DNA of 64,000 bases from Siderastrea radians. Lineage: Eukaryota; Cnidaria; Anthozoa; Scleractinia; Rhizangiidae. Shown piece after piece: positions 56,796 through 64,000 of this stretch. The notes beneath the pieces were generated by a model that did not search any database, was not told the origin of the DNA, and saw only the letters and a program-made list of their open reading frames with translations. The translations under genes were made by a program, and so were the position numbers. How positions within the stretch are numbered: position 1 is the stretch's first letter; every line of letters begins with the position of its first letter. Location: assembly GCA_964017195.1 (NCBI GenBank), contig OZ024887.1, positions 64,825,630 through 64,889,629 on the forward strand, written 5' to 3'.

Positions 56796-57189
56796 TAAAC
56801 TTGAAGACAATGATTTGATGAGGAAATTGTGGAGTACAAAGGTAATAGCAAGTAGTCTTCTGACTCGATGAACTCTGCGTTTCCTCTCCCTTTGCCTTAC
56901 GCAGTCAAAATTGATGCTTCGGGTCGCTGAAAAGCAGGGCAAAAGGATTTTTGTGGTCAATTTGAAAACGGACAGCTAAAAAATCAATGTTTTTGGGGTG
57001 TTTGACGTTGAAAATAATAATGAGAACAAACATACTTTAGCTTTAATTGTATTTTTTTTCAAAAGATCATTTCTCCATGATGATTGTAATTTGTAATAAA
57101 CAATGCTACACCATAACGTACTGTATAAAAACTAATTTTTTTTAGCCAAGACAGGTATAAACCGTTTTGGCCCATTTTAACTGAGAATG
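53990..57189. other. Unassigned region without a supported gene
   Basis: Short open frames at 54855, 55817 and 56113 (97-120 codons) have no recognisable motifs. An ATG in a good context at 55090 opens only 38 codons. Apart from the 17-bp repeats I see no transposon ends. A host gene with short exons could be hidden here. Confidence 0.4.
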
Positions 57190-58791
57190 AGTGCCCTGTT
57201 CCCGACGTTAGCACGGATTACACGTCCTCAGGCTTGTTTCCTCCTTGTACCTTTCTTTCAAAGAGCTGTGATCAACAATACTTTCCTGTTTTGCTTTTTA
57301 TTACACGGTAAAAAGTAGTTCTGTGACGTTAATGAAATGCCCACTCTGCCGGTACTAAGCCTTTCCTGTAGTGGAAATTACAACTGATGCTATAAAAGGT
57401 ATCCCTTACTGACCATTCAAACGAAAGCCCCTGAGCCATTTCCGAAAGATGTCATTGCATGCAGTTTGTTTGTTTGTTTTTATGCACAGAAGTAGCATTG
57501 TATTGAATGTTTACTTTTGCATTCTCACTTTAGGTTGTGAAGAGTATTAAATCTCAAAAGCACCTGAAAACTGCAATTAGTTTTTAATAATCGTACTTAC
57601 TTTCACACACAACAGTACATTTTTCGAGAGATTGTCATTCCTTATTCCTTATGATATCTCTATTAAACAAAGCCCTTAAAAAAGCAATTAGAACACCTCC
57701 GCGATACGACCCTTCAGATAAACATCAATTGAACCCATCACTATGATGTCGCATTCTGGCACTATAAGGAATTTAGTCTATGATGGGGCTGAACACTTTG
57801 CGCTCTGTATAGATGTGCAATTCAGCAAACCCCTTCCCTCCCTGAAATAAATTGTTTGGTCATGCAATCGTTCATTCTAACTAATTAGCTTTTCATGAAA
57901 TCCCAACTGTGACTATTCAAATAAAAGCTACTTAGAAGCGCATTTCGTGATAATTTTAATTTTTGAGTCCGCGAAAGAAATCCTGAATTGTGACCATTCA
58001 AATAGTGCAAACATGGACAAAATGTTGTAAAATGCTAACACCATAAACGAACCAGAATTACTGAAATCCTCACAACAGTGAGTCATGTACATCTAGTTTT
58101 TATGTCCCTTTACAACCGTGCTTGCCCTAACACACAGACACATTTTCCAAAAGATCATCGATCCTTATCAAATCTCTAAGAAAGCTCTTTAAAAAAAAAC
58201 ATGTTCCTTTCTGTATCGACATGAGATTGGAAAATTTGCAGTGTCAAGTTAGTACAAAAAGCGTTTTCAAAAAGTTCAAAGAAAACTTCTCGTCGATGGT
58301 TTAGCACAGGTGCTCAACAGGAACTAAAACACTTTGCAATAAAAATAGAAATTTACAGGTGACGACAAAAACGGAAGATCGTCATCGTTACTTGTCCCGC
58401 CAGTCCAACATACCATTTCTTCCGTGAAACGAGTGATTGCCTCAAACTGCTCTCATAACACGACACTAAATAAGATAAAAACAAAACAAAAAAGGTTCAA
58501 AAAAGCCTATCAGGCTAACCTCCATTCCAACTAGAATACAAAATTAAGTCGTCGAGAAAGAAAACAGCTGTTTAAAACTGATCTAACTTCATACGTTTCC
58601 TTCCATTGCTAACATAACCACCTGCTGGCAATGGTTTTTTTCTGACAGTTACAAAAAAAATGCACTGTAATAAAACCGCAAAGTTAACCGACTTGCGTTA
58701 AAACGCCCATTCCACTGAGATATTTACAGCTAATGACATAATTTCCGCTACTAGCCAGAATATAAAATAGGGGTAAGAAATTGACTTGGAT
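57190..58791 (+). promoter_or_regulatory. IL-17-like unit E upstream region and TATA promoter
   Basis: Homologous to units C and D from CCCTGTTCCCGACGTTAGC onward. It keeps the distal GCTATAAAAGG (57391) and the proximal GACATAATTTCCGCTAC block with TATAAAATAGGGG at 58761. In detail it is closest to B and D. Confidence 0.6.
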
Positions 58792-58860
58792 AAGATCTTT
58801 TAGGTCGAACGCTGACAAGAACTGTCTACAATCATCCTGAGAAGAACGCTGAATCTAAAG
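58792..58860 (+). pseudogene. Unit E exon 1, orphan 5' UTR exon
   Basis: It ends in GAATCTAAAG with the donor GTAAGTTTTT (58861). The intron follows unit D up to CATTGATCACT (59520), where a Polinton begins. Any exon 2 would lie beyond that element, outside the window, so whether this copy is functional is unknown. Confidence 0.55.
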
Positions 58861-59836
58861 GTAAGTTTTTGCTAACAAAACGTTATTTTAATATTTAGGG
58901 ATGGGGAAAAATGTAAAAAATGGATATGCAGTGGTCACCAAGAAGAACTTGTTGAAAACTGACAATATGCCATGTCTGCGTCAAGCTTCATTTAGGTTGC
59001 AGCACTATGGATTTGGCCACTGTACTTTCACTGCGTTACTTTTTGTTTTCCTTTTTCTTGTCCTTTTTATTTTATTTTATTTTATTTTTTTTGAGAGGTA
59101 GAGCTGATCGTCTTGGATAACCATTCATTTTCAAGCGCAAAAAAGATTTAATTTTGCTCACAGACTTCAACCATTTTTAAACGCTTGGGTGTGAGAAATA
59201 AGAACTATCTAGAGGATTAAAGGCGATTTATTTTTTAAATGCTGCACTGTCTGTTCTTGTCATCTGCCAACTTGACGTATTCATTTTTTGCTGTGTGAGG
59301 TTAAAACTTACTTATTTTTTAACAGAAAGGTGCCCCAGTTCTAAACAAATCTTACATCTGGCATTGTGAAGTTTCCTGGTAAAAAAAAAAAACAGGAAAT
59401 TTTTTGGAAGATTTTAACCTTCCAAAATTAAAATTTCTGCAACACCATGCAGTATCGCAATGTTTGCTTGTTCTAAGCAGACTGTAAAACTGGATATAAA
59501 ATCACTGTTCATTGATCACTAGTAGTATTGTGGGTCGATTTGGCGTTTTGTATCGAAAAGACCCACCCCCCTAATTTTTTGAACCAATGGGAGACTCGTG
59601 CCATTCCTTTTTATCATGTGATCCCGGTCAAAGGAATGGACCAATGAGAGTGGGGGTCAAAGGTCATCCAAGATGGCGGTTGATGGTGCGCATGTGTTTT
59701 TTGTGGGGGAACCGCTGACCAGGAGGGAAAAAGGATGGTGGGCTCAGCAAAGACGACAAGGTTGGAAATGTGGCTTTTAATGACAATTATCATATCACCA
59801 TTCATCTATATCAAAGATATGAAAACGAAATTTGAA

Positions 59837-60360
59837 GAGATAACACCCAGTATCAGCAGTGAAGCAACAGTTCGTGGTATGTTGATTCATTTCAGCAAGA
59901 AGATGGCAACTGAACCGGTGAGATGGAACCTGAACCTCTGTAAATGGATACAGATTATTTGGTATGTTGTATACGCTGGGAACCATTTGAAGACAACAGA
60001 AGGGGAATTGGATGAGATAACAACAAGTATCAGCAGTGAAGCAACAGTTCGTGGTATGTTGATTCATTTGAACCATTTCTCATATATTAAGAACATGTGA
60101 TCTGCGTCAGGAAGAACATTAGTGAGAAGACGTCCGAAACCATTGGATTGTGACAAGGTCGAAAAAGAATGAGGCAGTTCACATATCTGAGAAGATATAT
60201 TCCGATCCAACTGGTAGTATCAATTGACCCTTCTGAAGAAACCTCCGCAAGACATATCTTGGTTTGAAAGATAAATGGAAAGCGATCCAAGGTGTTGTGG
60301 GAGCCGAAATTGGAAGAGATAACAACCAGTATCAGTAGCAGTCCCTGGTATGTTGATGCA
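59837..60360. repeat. Imperfect repeats in the Polinton end region
   Basis: GAGATAACAMCMAGTATCAG and the following AGCAACAGTTCGTGGTATGT recur at 59837 and 60014, with a shorter variant at 60316. Spacings are 177 and 302 bp. Both strands are open across the first two units, but the frames look like by-products of the repeat. Confidence 0.65.
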
Positions 60361-60670
60361 GCTTCTTGACAACAGAAGGGGAATGGATGTTACAATCAGT
60401 TTGTCCTGGTGAATGCAGAAATGGAATGACACCCAAGAAGTTCCCCATCAAATGGGACCAGTCCTACTACGAAGGAAAAACCATGGATGAAGTAAGTGTG
60501 TTGTAAGACGGAAGTCACCGATTGCTGCAGTTGCGCAAGACTTTATTCCAAGAGAAGAAAATCAGGAGAGGAGGGAGCACCTGGTGTACTATCTGATTTT
60601 TCTGCCAACTTTGGAAGAAGGACATGCAATAGGTGTACGTGGTATGTTGAACACAGTTGCTATTTCTGTC

Positions 60671-61129
60671 TCATTTGAATTGACTGGTAAAGGCTTCTTC
60701 TTCTTTTTTGTCGTGGTCCAGAATGGTTTTGACATGTTCTGTAATGTCGTCCAAGTTATGCTGGAGTACACTTTCACGTAGTTTGTTGACTTTGTTGCGT
60801 CGTTCGAGTCTCTTTTGTAAAATTTCTTCAAAGTACTCGTTTCTTGTCCCAACGTTGTAAATGCGTCCTGCTAGTTCCAAAGGAAAAACAATGGTGTTGT
60901 TTCTGTCAATGACGGCTAGATTGTCTAAATCTTTTTGGATTTGAGTTTTGAGTTCGTTATGTTGTTTTTGTTTCATGATGGCGGTGGCTTCATCTTGAAT
61001 CAATTCTTTGTAGTGCTCGGCCACGTCCTCGAGATCATACCCCGCATGTAGACCTCGACGAACCAGTTCGAGTATGTAGTCATGAGTGTTGTTGAAGGTT
61101 TTGGGATCCAAATTTTGGCAATAGTCCAT
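60671..61129 (-). CDS. Polinton accessory protein, helical, unknown
   Basis: A 152-residue ORF on the minus strand, next to the terminal repeats. It is mostly charged helix (LEDVAEHYKEL, KRLERRNKVNKLRES) with no cysteine cluster or membrane segment. A TATAAAAAG word lies about 50 bp upstream (near 61180) and could be its promoter. The overlapping frame at 61080-61310 may be an upstream part joined by a shift. I do not recognise the family. Confidence 0.5.
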   Translation of the reverse strand: MDYCQNLDPKTFNNTHDYILELVRRGLHAGYDLEDVAEHYKELIQDEATAIMKQKQHNELKTQIQKDLDNLAVIDRNNTIVFPLELAGRIYNVGTRNEYFEEILQKRLERRNKVNKLRESVLQHNLDDITEHVKTILDHDKKEEEAFTSQFK

Positions 61130-61444
61130 GTTGTTTGCGTTGTAGATGGCTGGAATGAAGTCGAGCTTTGAGGTATTCTCTTTTTATAGTGAAGGCTGTC
61201 ACGTCATTGGTTCGGTCGTCAATCAAAGGTGACGTTTGTATGAGGGGTGCAGTTGGGTTGTATTGATAAGTGTAACGGACCACATGTTCTTGAAAGTGGA
61301 CTGCTTTCATTCTCTCTACTAAGAGAAGATCTCAAGGAACATCACAAGAAAGATCTTAAGTACAGCAACGAAGGCAAGCAAAGTCATAGGTTATTTTCCA
61401 CACCTCTTCTGGATAGGACGCGAAATGCTCTCTACCTGTAGGCA

Positions 61445-62116
61445 CTAATCTCCGTGTTCTGGAAGTAAGCAGTAAATGTCTCGTTGTTTGTCCAGCATGT
61501 TTTCCAACGAAGAGGTCGTTTGAAAGAGTCGTTTGACTTCGGTTAAGGTGGCTGCGGTGGGATGCCTGGAACCCACGACGGCACTATGTTTATGAAGAGT
61601 GGGTGATCCTTGCATGGGCACAAAACCAGAACCAAACACCCATTGATGTTCCTGCCAATAATAATGTTCTGCCTGATATTGGTACCATCGATTTTCTGGT
61701 ATGTTGTAAAAATAAATGGGTTTGTGTTGATCGACAGCCAATTGGACAGTCCATCCTGTTCCCCCTTGAATGTTGACAGGAAGGCTACAGGTTGCTGTTA
61801 CAGGTTGCTGTTGAAAGAAACCAAAGGCATAGACGGCGGTGCACCATCTGACGATATGAAAATTTCGAAGTTGAAGGTGCCGCGAAAAAGTGTTGGGAGT
61901 AAATAAAGGACGACGGGTTCTTTCTGCTACACGTTGAAGATAGGGTTCGGCTTCCTCTAGATCTTCTGGACGGAGAGGTGTGACGAATTTACTTCGTTGA
62001 TGGTGGGGAGGGATGACGATGTGCATGTGCATTCCACAGTTCTTGGCACATTGTTCGACATATTCATCAATGCCAATGGCTCCTCCACTGTAAATGTGAT
62101 AGTCCTCGGTGGGCAT
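61445..62116 (-). CDS. SLOG/DprA-like Rossmann protein of the Polinton
   Basis: Starting at the internal Met (62116) gives 223 residues; the frame is open back to 62227. HIYSGGAIGIDEYVE resembles the SGGARGID nucleotide-binding loop of DprA/SLOG proteins. Further on, VRWCTAVYAFGFF and then GGTGWTVQLAVDQHKPIYFY match the GGT-turn and following strand of that fold. SLOG proteins bind nucleotides or nucleic acid; DprA loads recombinase on single-stranded DNA. Its role in a Polinton is unknown; DNA handling during replication or a nucleotide-signal function are both conceivable. It overlaps the next ORF by 160 bp. Confidence 0.5.
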   Translation of the reverse strand: MPTEDYHIYSGGAIGIDEYVEQCAKNCGMHMHIVIPPHHQRSKFVTPLRPEDLEEAEPYLQRVAERTRRPLFTPNTFSRHLQLRNFHIVRWCTAVYAFGFFQQQPVTATCSLPVNIQGGTGWTVQLAVDQHKPIYFYNIPENRWYQYQAEHYYWQEHQWVFGSGFVPMQGSPTLHKHSAVVGSRHPTAATLTEVKRLFQTTSSLENMLDKQRDIYCLLPEHGD

Positions 62117-62415
62117 GATACAGGAATGAAAGGCTCTCGATCTCGGTTCTCCTTTTGTCGTGAACAACTGGCACAAAGTTCGATAGCCTGGTCTTGTTGA
62201 TAAAGGAGTTGACAAGTGGAACACCAACCTTGTTGCTGGAGTTTCACGTGTTGATGATATAGTTGACGATATTTCACTTTCCAGTGATGTAAGGTCTCTT
62301 TTAAGTCATTTATTTCACGATTGGCTTTTTTGAAGACAACAAACGACAGCAGGTAGATCACACATATTCCAATAATACACACAAGAGGAGGAGTCAAAAA
62401 CATATGCCTATACAA
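61957..62415 (-). CDS. Membrane-anchored CxxC zinc-finger-like protein
   Basis: This 152-residue protein has a hydrophobic N-terminal segment (LVCIIGICVIYLLSFVVF, about residues 11-28), then a predicted coiled coil (NDLKETLHHWKVKYRQ). A CSTC and CASC pair separated by about 14 residues follows, likely binding zinc. The C-terminal third overlaps the SLOG-like gene in another frame, so the real end could be different. A small single-pass membrane protein would be in keeping with a virus-like element, but I know no exact relative. Confidence 0.45.
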   Translation of the reverse strand: MYRHMFLTPPLVCIIGICVIYLLSFVVFKKANREINDLKETLHHWKVKYRQLYHQHVKLQQQGWCSTCQLLYQQDQAIELCASCSRQKENRDREPFIPVSCPPRTITFTVEEPLALMNMSNNVPRTVECTCTSSSLPTINEVNSSHLSVQKI

Positions 62416-62513
62416 GCAACAACAGAGATCCTTTTACATGAGAAGGCACCCATCCATGGTTCCTTCGACACGCCCTGTGCGTGGGTTCGGTCTCCTTTTG
62501 GTATAAATAGAAT

Positions 62514-63203
62514 TTATCCATTGTTGATCGGTGGCTCCTCCTTTTCCTTTTTGTATTTTTCGTCGTCGTGGCCGTCGTGGAGGGTGGCGACGTCTTTTGG
62601 CCTTGGGCATGTTAATAAATGTTTATACAATTGAAATTCTCGTGCTGTTCCTAACGTACTTTGAATCGTGTTGCGGCATAGGTCTTGTAAGGAGAGAATG
62701 GGTCGTTTCGTAGCCTGGCGTGTATTTAAATAGTTAGGCCATTCAGTGATGCGATATTTTAAAATCGGGGATTCTTTGGATACACCCCATTTTTCCTCAT
62801 CGAGCAAATAATCTTCTTTGAAGTGGGCACTCGCCCAAAGTGCCATGGCTGTCAGAAACCAATCGAGGTGGGCTGGTTCATAGTCGTCATAGACACAACA
62901 AGAGATATCTGGATGTACTACGTGCAGTTGATCATGGGCTAGCACCAGTTGCATGTTCATTTTCTCCTGGTATTCCGTGTCCGTTTCGTTGCCCATAAGG
63001 AATTTTTTTTCTAATGCTTCCAACCATTCTGGTTCATGGAAGAGAAGTTCCTGTCGTATGCATGGACCATGAGGTCCTAAATCTAATCCAGGGTGAATCA
63101 GTTCCAAGGTATCAAAATGATCGTACACGTTACAACTTCCTTGATAGGACTCGTCCTCATCTTGTAGGTCACCATCAAAATCCAAGGCAATGAAGGTGAA
63201 CAT
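62514..63203 (-). CDS. Polinton protein with SOCS-box-like C-terminus
   Basis: 229 residues. The N-terminal 170 residues are acidic and unknown, with HLDWFLTAMALWASAHF and KYRITEWPNYLNTRQ as the most ordered stretches. Near residue 178 comes SLQDLCRNTIQSTLG, which fits the BC-box rule [TSP]LxxxCxxx[AILV]. It is followed by CPRPKDVATL at the place of a Cul5 box (LPxP type, with Cys for Leu). SOCS boxes recruit Elongin B/C and a cullin ubiquitin ligase. A transposon-encoded adaptor that redirects host ubiquitination is a reasonable inference, untested. It sits 112 bp downstream of the polymerase gene. Confidence 0.55.
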   Translation of the reverse strand: MFTFIALDFDGDLQDEDESYQGSCNVYDHFDTLELIHPGLDLGPHGPCIRQELLFHEPEWLEALEKKFLMGNETDTEYQEKMNMQLVLAHDQLHVVHPDISCCVYDDYEPAHLDWFLTAMALWASAHFKEDYLLDEEKWGVSKESPILKYRITEWPNYLNTRQATKRPILSLQDLCRNTIQSTLGTAREFQLYKHLLTCPRPKDVATLHDGHDDEKYKKEKEEPPINNG

Positions 63204-63315
63204 GAAGGCTTAGAAAAGCAGGTCCTCTACTTTGATACGGATGAAGGCGAACACGTTGTCCCTCATGCAAGCAGTATGTTGATTTCACATCAGTGAATGA
63301 TGACCAGCCAAGAAA

Positions 63316-64000
63316 TTACAATGGTTTATATCCATAGGGATACGATTGATAACTGTTCATGTCTAACACCCGCTTGTCAAAGACCAGTTTGTAGTTTTTG
63401 GTGTGACGAATGGTTTGGATTTTTTTCTGTTCTGACACTCGTTGTATTTTATGTGGATTGGCGACTGTAATAAGACGTGGTTCGAGTTCTGGTTCTAAAA
63501 TTTCGTCGAGGATCAATTCTTTCATCGTATGGAAATTCAGCACCGCTTGACCTCTGACATTTAAGGTAAAGCCTCTCACTTTACAGTCCGTCTTCCCATG
63601 GTATGTTTGATAAGCGTAGTTCTTAGGGCCAGCAGACACAAACTCGACGATGTAATCTTCGTGTTCGATTTCGTCCAACAGCACCGGTTCGATTTCATTG
63701 GTAAATTCCCCCAAGTAGCAACCAAGGGGTACTTCGGGTAGTCCAGGTTCCCACCAATAAATGACACTGTCTGTGTCGAAGTATATCACCTGTTCTTGTA
63801 ATTGGTCGAGGGTTTCATACAATTTGAGTCGACCCCAACAGGTGGTGAAAGCTGCGACGAAAATGTTGGTGTTGGTTTGGATGGGAACACATTCTTCTAA
63901 ATACGAATGGTAGACGTGGATCATGTCGTCATTCACAATTTCAATGCGATGGATCAGTTGTCTATCATCGGTTAGCAAGGTAAAAAAGTCCGAAGGTTTC
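63316..64000 (-). CDS. Protein-primed DNA polymerase B, C-terminal part
   Basis: The frame is open to the window edge, so about 227 C-terminal residues are visible. YFDTDSVIYW is the polymerase motif C with its catalytic aspartates. It is preceded by NIFVAAFTTCWGRLKLYE (helix after motif B) and followed by VSAGPKNYAYQ and CKVRGFTLN, all typical of the DNA_pol_B_2 family found in Polintons, adenoviruses and related agents. The stop is at 63316. The exonuclease and palm N-terminal parts lie outside the window. No disabling change is visible in the part seen. Confidence 0.9.
   Translation of the reverse strand, partial: KPSDFFTLLTDDRQLIHRIEIVNDDMIHVYHSYLEECVPIQTNTNIFVAAFTTCWGRLKLYETLDQLQEQVIYFDTDSVIYWWEPGLPEVPLGCYLGEFTNEIEPVLLDEIEHEDYIVEFVSAGPKNYAYQTYHGKTDCKVRGFTLNVRGQAVLNFHTMKELILDEILEPELEPRLITVANPHKIQRVSEQKKIQTIRHTKNYKLVFDKRVLDMNSYQSYPYGYKPL

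Larger units (their letters stand above)
59521..64000 (-). mobile_element. Polinton/Maverick, one end, continuing past the window
   Basis: Unit E is broken at 59520 by AGTAGTATTGTGGGTCG; Polinton terminal repeats begin with AG. Inside, all supported genes lie on the minus strand, ending with a protein-primed family B DNA polymerase that runs off the window. Polintons are large self-synthesising, virus-like DNA elements that also encode an integrase, ATPase, protease and capsid proteins; those would lie outside this window. The far end and the 6-bp duplication cannot be checked here. The terminal 1.1 kb carries imperfect repeats instead of genes. Confidence 0.8.

Noticed and set aside
59735..60100. 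121-codon frame with repeated ISSEATVRGMLIH peptide
   Set aside because: Follows directly from the nucleotide repeat, lies opposite to all supported Polinton genes and has no known domain.

Overview
This window looks like nuclear DNA of an anthozoan cnidarian, most likely a stony coral. It is AT-rich and intron-bearing, full of short TIR transposons, and contains Penelope-like, L1/Tx1-like and jockey/CR1-like retroelements, a Mutator-type transposase joined to a DEDDh exonuclease, and a Polinton/Maverick. No bacterial features were seen. The species assignment is inference.

The only host gene family I can support is a small cluster of IL-17-like cytokine genes, all on the + strand. Five related units (A to E) share a TATA promoter and a short non-coding first exon ending in a GTAAG donor, at about 9.83, 31.02, 36.98, 42.11 and 58.76 kb. 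Only two units keep the coding exon: A (27548-28156) and D (45145-45744). Both encode secreted, furin-type-processed, cysteine-rich proteins of about 200 residues. C has lost exon 2 by deletion, B breaks off in its intron, and E is cut by the Polinton. A and C form one subfamily and B, D and E another.

Layout: 0-2.2 kb has little beyond a SINE-like stub. 2.3-6.1 kb holds a decayed Mutator-like transposase/exonuclease gene with a 1.3-kb TIR element inserted in its reading frame. 6.2-9.0 kb holds a 2.2-kb TIR element and part of a TTAA-flanked element. 9.0-28.2 kb is IL-17 unit A, whose intron has grown to 17.6 kb through nested insertions: a TTAA element, a PIF/Harbinger element, a Penelope-like element with a hammerhead ribozyme, a TTAA MITE, and an L1-like LINE. 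That LINE lies inside a second hammerhead and is itself split by a MULE-like element. 28.6-30.0 kb contains LINE 3' fragments. 30.0-46.1 kb holds units B, C and D, separated by a 2.9-kb TAA-flanked element with two unknown genes and dotted with MITEs that have clean target duplications. 46-51.6 kb repeats the LINE debris downstream of unit A, with a 3-kb TIR element inserted. 52-57 kb is largely unassigned and has a dispersed 17-bp motif. 57.2-59.5 kb is unit E. 59.5-64 kb is one end of a Polinton with the end of a protein-primed DNA polymerase, a protein with a SOCS-box-like tail, a SLOG/DprA-like protein and a membrane-anchored zinc-finger-like protein.

Because the units are paralogous, many insertions can be compared with empty sites inside the same window. 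That makes the target-site duplications and insertion order unusually readable. All homology calls are by eye.
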